From Variovorax brevis (GTDB lineage: Bacteria; Pseudomonadota; Gammaproteobacteria; Burkholderiales; Burkholderiaceae_C), in NCBI RefSeq assembly GCF_030317105.1, contig NZ_JASZYG010000010.1, positions 124,001 to 188,000 on the forward strand: DNA of 64,000 nucleotides, given 5' to 3'. Below are positions 1 to 8,274 of the stretch, piece after piece (the first letter of the stretch is position 1; every line of letters starts with the position of its first letter). The notes below the pieces were generated by a model that saw only the letters and a list, made by a program, of their open reading frames with translations, had not been told where the DNA came from and did not search any database. The translations under genes were made by a program, and so were the position numbers.

Positions 1-1045
1 TGAACAGGGGCGAGTCGTAGCGGTAGTGCAGGTCGTCGTGGTGATAGCGCTCGATGAGCGCCACCTCGTCGCGCGAGCCGAACATGAAGCTGCATCGTTC
101 GTGCAGCGACTGCGGCGTCTGCTCCATCAGGCGTGTGCGGCCATTGCTCGCGCGGCCACCGGCTTGTTCGATGAGGAAGGCGATCGGGTTGGCCTCGTAC
201 AGCAGCTTGAGGTGCGCGTCGCGCTTCGGGTCCCTCGCGTGGCTCGGAAAAAGAAACACGCCGCCGCGCATCAGGATGCGATGCGTCTCGGCCACGAGAG
301 ACGCGATCCAGCGCATGTCGAAATCGACGCCGCGCGGGCCCGGCTGGCCGGCCAGGCATTCGTCCACGTAGCGCTTCACCGCGGGCTCCCAGAAGCGGCT
401 GTTGGACGCGTCGATGGCGAACTCGCGCGTGCGCTCCGGAATCCGCAGATGCGGATGGCTCAACACCCATTCACCCAGCAGCGGCTCCAGCGTGAAGGCG
501 TGCGTTCCGTTGCCGATGGTGAGCACCAGCATGGTCGATGGCCCGTAGATCGCATAGCCGGCGCACACCTGCCGCGTGCCGGGTTGCAAAAAGTCTTGCG
601 CCTGCGCGTCCTCGCCAGGCCGCGCGGCCCGCGAGATCGAGAAGATGCTGCCCACCGTCACGTTGACGTCCGCGTTCGGCGCGCCGTCGAGCGGGTCGAA
701 CATCAGCAGGTACTTGCCCCGCGGGTAGTGGTCCGGCAGCAGGTAGGGCGCCTCGATGGCCTCCGACACCATGCCCGCCACGTGACCGCCCCATTCGTTG
801 GCGCGCAGGAAGATCTGGTTGCTCAGCTGAGGCAGCCGTTCGTGCACCTGGTCCGCCGCCTGGTCGACCAAGCCGTTGCTGACGGCGGTGTTGTCGAGCG
901 CGCCATAGGCCACCCGCCGCGAAATGGCCTTGCAGGCCAGCGACACGTCGGTGATGAGCGCATTGAGTTCGCCGGTTGCACCGGGCGCACGGCGGCGCTC
1001 TTCGATGAGGAATTGGGTCAGTGTGGATTTTCCGCCGGTCGGCAT
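1..1045 (-). CDS. fbp: fructose-1,6-bisphosphatase class 1 (3' end cut by window edge)
   Basis: Hydrolyses fructose-1,6-bisphosphate to fructose-6-phosphate in the Calvin cycle and gluconeogenesis. I read 348 codons from the ATG at 1045. The metal/substrate signature DPLDGAPN (residues 117-124) matches the family DPLDGSSN pattern and is followed by DVNVTVGSIFSI. Later come the conserved NEWGG-like segment (about 83-87) and GGVFLFP. The last visible residues, around YDSPLF, lie close to the family C-terminus, so only a few residues are missing. It lies 21 bases downstream of cbbY in the same direction, as the last visible gene of the cbb operon, so it is probably the Calvin-cycle copy (cbbF). 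Confidence 0.93.
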   Translation of the reverse strand, partial: MPTGGKSTLTQFLIEERRRAPGATGELNALITDVSLACKAISRRVAYGALDNTAVSNGLVDQAADQVHERLPQLSNQIFLRANEWGGHVAGMVSEAIEAPYLLPDHYPRGKYLLMFDPLDGAPNADVNVTVGSIFSISRAARPGEDAQAQDFLQPGTRQVCAGYAIYGPSTMLVLTIGNGTHAFTLEPLLGEWVLSHPHLRIPERTREFAIDASNSRFWEPAVKRYVDECLAGQPGPRGVDFDMRWIASLVAETHRILMRGGVFLFPSHARDPKRDAHLKLLYEANPIAFLIEQAGGRASNGRTRLMEQTPQSLHERCSFMFGSRDEVALIERYHHDDLHYRYDSPLF

Positions 1046-1066
1046 GGTGTGGTTCTCCCTGTGGTT

Positions 1067-1846
1067 CTAGTAAGTCATTGGCGCGTTGGCGTGCTCCGCA
1101 AGTCGCACCGCTTCGTGGCAGGTCAGCCACGCGGCCGAGTCGAGATGCAGCCCCGGCTCGCCGGGCAGCGGCGCCGCAGGGTCGCCGAGATGGGGCAGCA
1201 GCAGGCCCGCGCCTGAAAAGTCGTTGTCCTGCGTCCAGAAGTTGGGCGTCACCACGCACCACAAGCCGGCGGCCGTGGCGGCGTTCAGGCCGTTGGGCGA
1301 ATCTTCGAACGCAATCGCGTGCTCCGCGTCAAGGCCCAGCCCGCTCAAGGCCAGGTGGTAGATGTCGGGTGAGGGCTTCTTGTGCGCCACCTGGTCGCCG
1401 CAGGCGATCACGCTGAACATGTCGAGGCCGCGGGTACCGAGCGCGGCTTGCAGCAGCGCGTCGATGTTGGCGGCGGTCGTCGTGCTGGCGATGGCGAGCT
1501 TGCAGCCTTCGGCCAGCGCTTCGTTCATGAGTCGCAAGACACCGGTGCGCAACTGCACGCCGCCTTCGCGAACGATCTCGCCATAGATGCGGGTCTTGGC
1601 CTCGTGGATGTCGCGCACCATCGCATAGAGGCGGGCGCGCTCTGGCGGCTTGATGTCCAGGCCCTCGATGTAGTAGCGGATGCGCTCCTTGCCGCCCGCC
1701 ACGCGCAGCATGTGCCGATATTCAAGAGGCTGCCATTGCCAGCCCAGGCCCAGGAACTCGAAGGCCGTGTTGAAGGCGGTGAGATGCGCAGCCTCGGTGT
1801 CGGCAAGGGTGCCGTCCACGTCGAAGATGAAAGCTTCGATTCCCAT
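1067..1846 (-). CDS. cbbY: CbbY-type HAD phosphatase
   Basis: 259-residue haloacid-dehalogenase-superfamily phosphatase. CbbY proteins remove inhibitory sugar phosphates, such as xylulose-1,5-bisphosphate, that block RuBisCO. The nucleophile motif DVDGT is at residues 9-13. A conserved K-K-P-S-P-D segment and an EDSPNG motif follow in the second half, as expected for this subfamily. The ATG at 1844-1846 is one base past the cbbX stop codon, which implies translational coupling. An upstream in-frame extension overlapping cbbX was rejected because it lacks homology-like content. Operon position between cbbX and fbp supports the Calvin-cycle role. Confidence 0.93.
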   Translation of the reverse strand: MGIEAFIFDVDGTLADTEAAHLTAFNTAFEFLGLGWQWQPLEYRHMLRVAGGKERIRYYIEGLDIKPPERARLYAMVRDIHEAKTRIYGEIVREGGVQLRTGVLRLMNEALAEGCKLAIASTTTAANIDALLQAALGTRGLDMFSVIACGDQVAHKKPSPDIYHLALSGLGLDAEHAIAFEDSPNGLNAATAAGLWCVVTPNFWTQDNDFSGAGLLLPHLGDPAAPLPGEPGLHLDSAAWLTCHEAVRLAEHANAPMTY

Positions 1847-1847
1847 G

Positions 1848-2744
1848 TCAGTCTCCTGCTGGCGATGTGGCATTGGCAAAGACGCGGCTGGCGAGGATGT
1901 CCTGCGCACCCAGCGTGCACAGCTGCTCGCGCGTGGGCGCGGTGTCGATCGAGAAAAGGCGCGTCGCGTGCCGCAGCCGGATGCGGTCGAGCGCATTTCG
2001 GATGGAACGCGCATTCGCAAAGTGCGGCTGTTGCCGGCGCAGGCTCACGTACTGGCCGAACGCATCCAGGGCGCCGCCGTCGAAGTGGTAGTTGAGGTGG
2101 TCGAGCATCAGTTGCGCGATCTGCATCAACTCGCTTTCGCTGTAGTCCGGAAAGTCGATGTGGTGCGCAATGCGCGAGGCCATGCCGGGGTTGCTCTCGA
2201 AGAAGGTGTCCATGCGGTCGCGATAGCCGGCCAGGATCACGACCAGGTCGTCGCGGTGGTTCTCCATGACCTGCAGCAGGATCTCGATGGATTCCTGGCC
2301 GTAGTCGCGCTCGTTCTCGGGCTTGTAGAGGTAGTAGGCCTCGTCGATGAAGAGCACGCCGCCCATCGCCTTCTTGACCACCTCCTTGGTCTTGGGCGCC
2401 GTATGGCCGATGAACTGGCCAACGAGGTCATCGCGTGTGACCGCCACCAGATGCCCCTTGCGCACATAGCCCAGTTGCTTGAGCACTTCGGCCATGCGCA
2501 TCGCCACGGTCGTCTTGCCGGTGCCGGGGTTGCCGGTGAAGCACATGTGCAGCGAGGGCGGCCGAGACTGCAATCCCTGCTCGGCGCGCAGCTTGTCGAT
2601 GAGCAGCAGCGCCGCGATGTCGCGAATGCGGCTCTTGACTGGCGCGAGCCCGATCAGCTCCGCATCGAGCCTGGCCAGCACGGCGCGTGCGCCCGAGGCT
2701 TCGAGCAGCGCGCTGGGGGTGTTCAAGGTCGTCGTGCCATCCAT
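1848..2744 (-). CDS. cbbX: RuBisCO activase, AAA+ protein CbbX
   Basis: 298-residue AAA+ ATPase that remodels inhibited red-type (form IC/ID) RuBisCO by threading the large-subunit C-terminus. Walker A is GNPGTGKT (residues 71-78) and Walker B is LFIDEA (131-136). The length matches the usual ~300 residues. It lies 21 bases after cbbS. Its presence agrees with the form IC assignment of cbbL, because form I green-type enzymes use CbbQO instead. Confidence 0.96.
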   Translation of the reverse strand: MDGTTTLNTPSALLEASGARAVLARLDAELIGLAPVKSRIRDIAALLLIDKLRAEQGLQSRPPSLHMCFTGNPGTGKTTVAMRMAEVLKQLGYVRKGHLVAVTRDDLVGQFIGHTAPKTKEVVKKAMGGVLFIDEAYYLYKPENERDYGQESIEILLQVMENHRDDLVVILAGYRDRMDTFFESNPGMASRIAHHIDFPDYSESELMQIAQLMLDHLNYHFDGGALDAFGQYVSLRRQQPHFANARSIRNALDRIRLRHATRLFSIDTAPTREQLCTLGAQDILASRVFANATSPAGD

Positions 2745-2765
2745 GTCGTGCGTCCCGGGTGTGTC

Positions 2766-3188
2766 TCAGCTGTAGCGGCTGCCTTCGGGCTGCGACTGTG
2801 CGGCGTAGCTCTCGATGCTGTAGCGCATCGTGCGGCCCGGCGCCTCGGTGCGAATGAGACGGAAGCCCGGCTCGTTCGGCGGGCGGTTGACGATGAAGGA
2901 GAGCACGACCGACTCCGTGCCATGCGTGGAGTCGAAGGCGGTGAGCCGCACGTAGTGGTTCGGAAAGCTCTTGCGGCAAGACTCGAGCTCCATCATGATG
3001 CCGGCCGCATCGTGCAGGTCGAACATCGGGTTGCCGAACATTTCCCAGTAGGTGTTGCGCGGGTGCGGATCGTCCGTGTATTCGAGGCCGACGGCCCAGC
3101 CGTTTTCCAGGCAGTACTCGACCTGTCGTGTGATCTGCTCGTTGCTCAACGCTGGCAGGAACGAAAAGGTACCTTGTGTGATGCGCAT
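2766..3188 (-). CDS. cbbS: RuBisCO small subunit, form IC
   Basis: 140-residue small subunit that caps the L8S8 holoenzyme. It starts MRITQGTFSFLP and carries the conserved WAVGLEYTDD (31-40), NTYWEMFGNPMF (45-56) and a C-terminal extension typical of red-type small subunits. The latter forms the beta-hairpin lining the central solvent channel. The ATG at 3188 is preceded by GGGGGAGAAAC. It follows cbbL by 17 bases and is followed by cbbX. Confidence 0.97.
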   Translation of the reverse strand: MRITQGTFSFLPALSNEQITRQVEYCLENGWAVGLEYTDDPHPRNTYWEMFGNPMFDLHDAAGIMMELESCRKSFPNHYVRLTAFDSTHGTESVVLSFIVNRPPNEPGFRLIRTEAPGRTMRYSIESYAAQSQPEGSRYS

Positions 3189-3205
3189 GTGTTTCTCCCC
3201 CGGAT

Positions 3206-4672
3206 TCAGGACAAGGACGGTGTGGCCACGAAGTCCGATGTGTCGGTCGACGCGTAGTTGAAGGTGATGTCGCCCCAGGTGTCGAGCGCGGCCCGCAGGG
3301 GCGTGCACCACTTGGCTGCATCGCGCAGGATCTCCGGGCCTTCGTGGTCGATGTCACGCCCTTCGTTGCGCGCGAGCACCATGGCTTCGAGCGCGACGCG
3401 ATTCGCCGTCGCACCCGCCTGGATGCCCTGCGGATGCCCGATCGTGCCGCCGCCGAACTGCAGCACCACGTCATCGCCGAAGAGACTGAGCAACTGATGC
3501 ATCTGCCCCGCGTGGATGCCGCCCGAGGCCACGGGCATGACCTTCTTCAGCGCGCCCCAGTCCTGGTCGAAGTAGATGCCGCGCGGCAGATCGACCTTCG
3601 TGTGCGTGTCGCGGCACACGTTGTAGTAGCCCTGCACCGTCATCGGGTCGCCCTCGAGCTTGCCGACCGCCGTGCCGGCGTGGATGTGGTCCACGCCCGA
3701 CATGCGCATCCACTTGGCGATCACGCGGAAGCTCACGCCATGGTTCTTCTGCCGCGTGTAGGTGCCGTGTCCGGCGCGGTGCAAGTGAAGGATCATGTCG
3801 TTCTGCCGGCACCAGTTCGACATCGACTGGATGGCGGTGTAGCCGATCACCAAGTCGATCATCACGATGACCGAGCCCAGTTCCTTCGCGAACTCGGCGC
3901 GGCGGTACATCTCTTCCATGTTGCCGGCCGTGACGTTGAGGTAGCTTCCCTTGACCTCGCCGGTCGCGGCGCTGGCCTTGTTGACCGCGTCCATCACGCA
4001 CAGGAAGCGATCGCGCCAGTGCATGAAGGGCTGCGAGTTGATGTTCTCGTCGTCCTTCATGAAGTCGAGGCCGCCCTTGAGGCCTTCGTACACCACGCGG
4101 CCATAGTTGCGTGCCGAGAGGCCGAGCTTGGGCTTGGTCGTGGCGCCCAGCAAGGGGCGGCCGAACTTGTCCAGCCGCTCGCGTTCGACCACGATGCCGG
4201 TGGGCGGGCCGGCGAAGGTCTTCACGTACGCCACCGGAAACTTCATGTCTTCCAGCCGCGCCGCCTTCAACGGCTTGAAGCTGAACACGTTGCCGATGAT
4301 GGAAGCCGTGACGTTGGCAATCGATCCTTCCTCGAAGAGCGAGAGGTCGTAGGCCACGTAGCAGAAGAACTGCCCCGGGATGCCGGGAACGGGGTCCACG
4401 CGATAGGCCTTGGCGCGGTACATGTCGCAGGCGGTGAGGCGATCGGTCCACACCACGGTCCACGTCGCGGTGCTTGATTCGCCGGCCACCGCAGCGGCGG
4501 CTTCGATGGGGTCCACGCCGTCTTGCGGCGTGATGCGAAATAGCGCCAGGATGTCGGTGGCCTTGGGTTCGTAGTCGCCTTCCCAGTAGCCCATCTGCGC
4601 GTACTTGAGAACGCCGGCGCTGTAGCGTTTGGCGGCATCGGTGATCTGCACTGGCTCGTTCATGTGGCCCAC
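3206..4672 (-). CDS. cbbL: RuBisCO large subunit, form IC
   Basis: Carboxylates ribulose-1,5-bisphosphate; Calvin-cycle key enzyme. Numbered from the first candidate start: catalytic lysine in TTKPKLG (K180), carbamylated lysine with metal-binding D and E in FMKDDEN (K206, D208, E209), and loop-6 lysine in HAGTAVGKLEGDP (K338). All are intact, so this is a true RuBisCO, not a RuBisCO-like protein. Start choice is open. A GTG at 4672 has AAGGAG six bases upstream, whereas the ATG at 4663 (MNEPVQI, which fits the family N-terminus better) is 15 bases from the same Shine-Dalgarno. First gene of cbbLSXY-fbp, divergent from cbbR. Confidence 0.97.
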   Translation of the reverse strand: MGHMNEPVQITDAAKRYSAGVLKYAQMGYWEGDYEPKATDILALFRITPQDGVDPIEAAAAVAGESSTATWTVVWTDRLTACDMYRAKAYRVDPVPGIPGQFFCYVAYDLSLFEEGSIANVTASIIGNVFSFKPLKAARLEDMKFPVAYVKTFAGPPTGIVVERERLDKFGRPLLGATTKPKLGLSARNYGRVVYEGLKGGLDFMKDDENINSQPFMHWRDRFLCVMDAVNKASAATGEVKGSYLNVTAGNMEEMYRRAEFAKELGSVIVMIDLVIGYTAIQSMSNWCRQNDMILHLHRAGHGTYTRQKNHGVSFRVIAKWMRMSGVDHIHAGTAVGKLEGDPMTVQGYYNVCRDTHTKVDLPRGIYFDQDWGALKKVMPVASGGIHAGQMHQLLSLFGDDVVLQFGGGTIGHPQGIQAGATANRVALEAMVLARNEGRDIDHEGPEILRDAAKWCTPLRAALDTWGDITFNYASTDTSDFVATPSLS

Positions 4673-4802
4673 AAGACTCTCCTTGATGTTGGGGTCGCCA
4701 TCGCGACCAAGGCTGGGAATGCCTCGAATCTACGGAGCCATGAGAAATAAGAATAATTAAATCTATTTACGCCGACATTGCGTTTTACTAATATCAGCGT
4801 CA
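4673..4802. promoter_or_regulatory. cbbL/cbbR divergent control region
   Basis: 130-base intergenic region with a strikingly AT-rich centre (about 4741-4796) in GC-rich surroundings. At 4757-4769 it contains TTA-N7-TTA, which fits the TNA-N7-TNA pattern described for CbbR binding sites; a second TTA lies at 4785-4787. The gene order (divergent LysR regulator and cbb operon) makes CbbR autoregulation and activation from here likely. The site assignment is inference. Confidence 0.6.
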
Positions 4803-5819
4803 ATGTCGCTCGCAAGAAATGCATCGTTTCGTCAACTGGCCGCCTTCCATGCCGTGGCGCGCCTGGGCAGCGTTTCGCTCGCCGCCGACGAGATGCACCT
4901 CACGCAGCCGGCTGTGTCGATCCAGATCGCGGGGCTGGAAGCTTCCGCCGGCACGCCGCTGCTGCAGCGCTCGGGCCGTGGCATCCGTCTTACCGAGGCG
5001 GGCGAGCTGCTGGCGTCTTACGCAGGCCGCATCCTTGCCCTGTGGCAGGAGGCCGGCGAGGAAATGGCGACATTGCAGGGCGAGTTCTCGGGCACGTTGC
5101 GCGTGGGCGCCGTGACGACGGCGGAGTACCTCCTGCCGCCGCTGCTCGTGGCCTTTGCGAACGCCAATCCCAAGGTCAAGGTCAAGCTCGAAGTCGGCAA
5201 CCGCGACGGCATCGTGCGCATGCTGGCGGGGCAGGAAATCGACCTGGCCATCATGGGGCGCCCGCCGGCCGAACTGAAGACGGTGGCCACGGCGTTTGCG
5301 CGGCACCCGATGGCCTTCGTCGCTGCGCCGGACCATCCGCTGATGCATGACCCGCGGCCGGGCATCGAGCGGCTGTCAGAGGCGCGCATCCTGGTGCGGG
5401 AGCGCGGATCCGGTACGCGCACCACCGTCGAGCGCCTCTTCAAGGACGCCGGCTTGCCGATGCGCATTGGCTCGGAAATGTCGAGCAACGAGGCCATCAA
5501 GCACATGTGCGCCGCGGGTTTCGGCGTCGCCTTTTTGTCGCTGCACACCTGCGTGCTGGAGATGAACGCGGGGCTGCTCGCCATTCTGCCCATGAAGGAC
5601 AACCCGATCGAGCGCAGCTGGTTCGTGATGCGGCTGGCATCACGGCAGCTGACGCACGTGGCGATGGCGTTCGAGAGCTTCCTGCGTGAACGGGGTCAGC
5701 AGGAAGTGGACGCGCGGGTGGAGGTCGTCAGGCCTCGCAAGCGGGCGCGTGCTGCTCCCTCTCGCTCCGGGAGAGGTGCGGATCTTGTCCCCTCTCCCTC
5801 CGGGAGAGGGTTAGGGTGA
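4803..5819 (+). CDS. cbbR: LysR-family Calvin-cycle regulator CbbR
   Basis: 338-residue LysR regulator. The N-terminal winged helix spans about residues 1-65 (FRQLAAFHAVARLGSVSLAA, TQPAVSIQI), followed by the effector-binding domain to about 300. It is divergent from cbbL, the classic CbbR position, and probably activates the operon in response to metabolites. The last ~20 codons are encoded by an intergenic palindromic repeat (Ser/Pro/Gly/Arg-rich end, stop codon inside the repeat), so the C-terminus is longer than in usual homologues. No good Shine-Dalgarno is visible before the ATG. Confidence 0.93.
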   Translation: MSLARNASFRQLAAFHAVARLGSVSLAADEMHLTQPAVSIQIAGLEASAGTPLLQRSGRGIRLTEAGELLASYAGRILALWQEAGEEMATLQGEFSGTLRVGAVTTAEYLLPPLLVAFANANPKVKVKLEVGNRDGIVRMLAGQEIDLAIMGRPPAELKTVATAFARHPMAFVAAPDHPLMHDPRPGIERLSEARILVRERGSGTRTTVERLFKDAGLPMRIGSEMSSNEAIKHMCAAGFGVAFLSLHTCVLEMNAGLLAILPMKDNPIERSWFVMRLASRQLTHVAMAFESFLRERGQQEVDARVEVVRPRKRARAAPSRSGRGADLVPSPSGRGLG

Positions 5820-5902
5820 GGGCACCGGGCGGTGGACACGGCGCAGCTTGATCGACCGCCCATGCCCCTCACCCCCGCCCTCTCCCCGGAGGGGAGAGGG
5901 GG
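5755..5902. repeat. REP-like inverted repeat cluster
   Basis: Three related palindromic units. A short hairpin lies near 5755-5776, a unit reading CCCTCTCCCTCCGGGAGAGG plus TTAGGGTGAGGG lies at 5789-5822, and an inverted copy lies at 5865-5902. The last two point toward each other across about 42 unique bases. The type is a common intergenic repeat of proteobacterial genomes. It ends cbbR translation and sits between the convergent cbbR and HiPIP genes, where the hairpins could act as a two-way terminator. Confidence 0.85.
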
Positions 5903-5924
5903 CAAGAGCGGAGTCAGCTCGCCA

Positions 5925-6236
5925 TCACGGCTTCTTCGCCCAGGCGCTGCACCAGCCCTGCCCGGCGACCGGCCGGCCGCCAAACAGCGTGCACGGCCCG
6001 GTCGCATCGGCAGGCTTGCCCTGGAACAGCATGCAATTGCTGCACGTCTGCGTGGGGGCGTAGTTGGGATATTTGGCCTTGTCGACCTTGGTGTGGTCGG
6101 CCTTGTAGCCAAGGGCGGCCGCGGTGGGGTCGGTTTCGGGGACTGCGGCTGCCTGGGCCGTTGCCTGTGATGCGGTGAGGGCGCTTCCGCTGGCCACCAC
6201 GCACAACACAAAGGCACGTCGACTTGGGTTGCTCAT
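5925..6236 (-). CDS. high-potential iron-sulfur protein (HiPIP), Tat-exported
   Basis: 103-residue periplasmic 4Fe-4S electron carrier. A Tat signal (SRRAFVL at 5-11, hydrophobic stretch, cut near ATAQA) leads to the mature domain. Four cluster ligands are C65, C68, C82 and C96, with the classic CxxC-N13-C-N13-C spacing and aromatic residues around GWCSAW. HiPIPs donate electrons to terminal oxidases or reaction centres. Its neighbourhood to the RuBisCO operon suggests, but does not prove, a link to a lithotrophic or C1 electron source. AAGGA lies eight bases before the ATG. Confidence 0.93.
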   Translation of the reverse strand: MSNPSRRAFVLCVVASGSALTASQATAQAAAVPETDPTAAALGYKADHTKVDKAKYPNYAPTQTCSNCMLFQGKPADATGPCTLFGGRPVAGQGWCSAWAKKP

Positions 6237-6363
6237 GAGTCGGTTCCTTCGTCCGGTTCACATCGAACCGGCGCACCATGCTGGCACATTTCAGGCCCTG
6301 TAGCCGATCGGGATTTCGATAGGAGGATTCGCGACGCCGCTTTTCAGCGCACAGTCGAGGGTC

Positions 6364-6795
6364 ATGAAATCCGTCATCTCCATGGCTGCGCTCCTTCTGA
6401 CAGCGTCCGCTGCGAATGCGGCGGACGAAGCGGAGCCGGTGCGGCTGTACGACCTCGTGATCCAGACCGGCATGCCGCACCTGGAAGAAAACCTGCGCTA
6501 CGCGGACACACGCGAGCGCCGCTGCGTGGACACGCGCGATTTGTCGCAGATGTTTCCAGTGCTCCGTCACGTGTCGCTGCAAGACTGCGTGCTCGCCAAG
6601 GACTCCGGCAACGACGCCGTGGCCACCACCTACGTCCTGAAATGCACAGGCGGCCACGGCACCTCGGGCGGGGCGCAATGGCAGTGGGATGCGCAGTCCA
6701 TTTCCGGCACGCTCAGCGTGCGGTTGGGCGGCAAGAACATGACCTTCTACCAGCGAATTACAGGCCAGGCGGTGGGAGCCTGCAAAGGCTCGTAA
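6364..6795 (+). CDS. secreted hypothetical protein, DUF3617-like
   Basis: 143 residues with a Sec signal (cleavage near ASAANAAD, about residue 20). The mature part has four cysteines (in RRCVD, QDCVLAK, LKCTGG and GACKG). It resembles the small periplasmic DUF3617 type (MP...C...C...C) in layout, without a known reaction. Divergent from the HiPIP gene, 127 bases apart. The family call is tentative. Confidence 0.65.
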   Translation: MKSVISMAALLLTASAANAADEAEPVRLYDLVIQTGMPHLEENLRYADTRERRCVDTRDLSQMFPVLRHVSLQDCVLAKDSGNDAVATTYVLKCTGGHGTSGGAQWQWDAQSISGTLSVRLGGKNMTFYQRITGQAVGACKGS

Positions 6796-6837
6796 CGGCA
6801 GTGCAATCCGGCGCGCGCCAGTGGCATCATCGGTCGC

Positions 6838-7386
6838 ATGAGTGCACCGATCACGTCAAGGGATGTCACCCGGTTCTGGCGCAACGCAGGCCCCGCACGG
6901 TGGTTCAAGAGGGACGCAGCATTCGACGCTGAAATCAAGTCGCGCTTTGAAGCCGCGCACCATGCGGCAGCCACCGGCGCCTACGACGCGTGGGCGGCCG
7001 ACGCGGAGGGCGTGCTGGCCTTGCTGGTGTTGCTGGACCAGTTTCCAAGGAACGCGTGGCGCGGCAGTGGCCACATGTTCGCCACCGACGGAAAGGCGCT
7101 TGCCATCGCGCGTGCCGCGGTCGACGCCCGGCTCGACCAGCAAATCTCCGACCCGTCTTTGCGCGCGTTTTACTACCTGCCCTTCATGCACTCGGAATCG
7201 CTGGCGGACCAGGAGCGTTCGGTGATGCTCAACGGTGCTTTGGGCGAGGAGAACCGGCGCTATGCGTCGCATCACCGGGACATCATCATGCGCTTCGGGC
7301 GTTTTCCGCACCGCAATGGCCCATTGGGGCGCACCACGACGGAGGAGGAGCAGAAGTTCCTCGACGAAGGGGGCTTCACCGGATAA
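6838..7386 (+). CDS. DUF924 family protein
   Basis: 182 residues matching the DUF924 family: an N-terminal TRFWRNAGPARWFKRD segment, then the hallmark LLLDQFPRNAWRGSG-like block (about 62-78), YYLPFMHSE (about 118-126) and a C-terminal HHRDIIMRFGRFPHRN (about 144-159). Cytoplasmic alpha-helical protein, TPR-like by family; biochemical role unknown. The gene ends 22 bases from the convergent apaH stop. Confidence 0.88.
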   Translation: MSAPITSRDVTRFWRNAGPARWFKRDAAFDAEIKSRFEAAHHAAATGAYDAWAADAEGVLALLVLLDQFPRNAWRGSGHMFATDGKALAIARAAVDARLDQQISDPSLRAFYYLPFMHSESLADQERSVMLNGALGEENRRYASHHRDIIMRFGRFPHRNGPLGRTTTEEEQKFLDEGGFTG

Positions 7387-7408
7387 CTGAAGCTCGCGTG
7401 GCAACAAT

Positions 7409-8251
7409 TCAACCAGGCTTTTGCGCCTGCGCGCACTCGACCTGGATCAACTCGCGCTCATCCAGCGTCGCGCCAATGCGCACCGCGCTCAGCGCGCCGC
7501 CCCAGACACAACCCGTGTCGGTCGAAATGAGGTCGGGGCGGGACACCCAGCCCAGGGTCGACCAATGGCCACAGGCAACTGTTGCGTGGCGGGTCTTGCG
7601 ACCCGGCACGTCGAACCACGGCATGTAGCCGGCGGGGGGCGACGCGGCGCTGTCCTTGGACTCGAACTCCATCGTGCCGTCTTCGTCGCAAAAGCGCATG
7701 CGCGTCAATGCGTTCACGATGACGCGCAGGCGGTCCTTGCCGCGCAGTGCGTCGCTCCAGCGGTTCGGCTCGTTGCCGTACATGGTCTTCAGGAATTCGC
7801 CCAGCTTCGCGCCGCGCAGCACCGATTCCAGCTCCGCGGCATGGGCCAGCGTGTCTGCCACGCTCCATTGCGGCGCAACGCCGGCGTGGACCATCAGCAG
7901 GTCGCCCCCGCCAATGTTGCGATGCAGGGCCATGTGCTGGTGGCGCAGCCAGTCGAGCATCGTGTCTCGGTCTGGCGCGTCGAGGATGTCTTGCAGCGTG
8001 TCCCTGCGCCCGGCGTGCCGCGCGCCGTGCGCCACGCCCAGCAGGTGCAGGTCGTGGTTGCCCAGCAGGCTCTGCGCCGAAGCGCCCAGGGCCTGCATGC
8101 GGCGAAGCACGGCGGCCGAGCCGGGGCCGCGGTTGACCAGGTCGCCCAGCACGATCGCGGTGTCGCGGCTTGGCGAGAAGTCCAGTGTGTCCAGCAGGCG
8201 GCCCAGGGGCTCATCGCAGCCCTGGACGTCCCCTATCAAGTAAAGTGCCAT
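7409..8251 (-). CDS. apaH: symmetrical bis(5'-nucleosyl)-tetraphosphatase ApaH
   Basis: 280-residue metallophosphatase that splits Ap4A to two ADP and can decap NpnN-RNAs. The calcineurin-like motifs are complete: GDVQGC (7-12), GDLVNRGP and GNHD, with later H-residue motifs (MVHAG, CGHW). I start at the ATG at 8251: the alternative at 8260 directly abuts the AAGGGAGA Shine-Dalgarno, which leaves proper spacing only for 8251. Divergent from the HlyC/CorC gene with only 23 bases between starts. Confidence 0.93.
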   Translation of the reverse strand: MALYLIGDVQGCDEPLGRLLDTLDFSPSRDTAIVLGDLVNRGPGSAAVLRRMQALGASAQSLLGNHDLHLLGVAHGARHAGRRDTLQDILDAPDRDTMLDWLRHQHMALHRNIGGGDLLMVHAGVAPQWSVADTLAHAAELESVLRGAKLGEFLKTMYGNEPNRWSDALRGKDRLRVIVNALTRMRFCDEDGTMEFESKDSAASPPAGYMPWFDVPGRKTRHATVACGHWSTLGWVSRPDLISTDTGCVWGGALSAVRIGATLDERELIQVECAQAQKPG

Positions 8252-8274
8252 GTTCTTCATTCTCCCTTGCTTTC

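Noticed and set aside
26..1216. 396-codon plus-strand frame over fbp
   Set aside because: Antisense to a clear fructose-1,6-bisphosphatase; His/Arg/Val-rich composition typical of GC-rich antisense frames.
3344..4477. 377-codon plus-strand frame opposite cbbL
   Set aside because: cbbL has all catalytic residues on the minus strand; the antisense frame is compositional.
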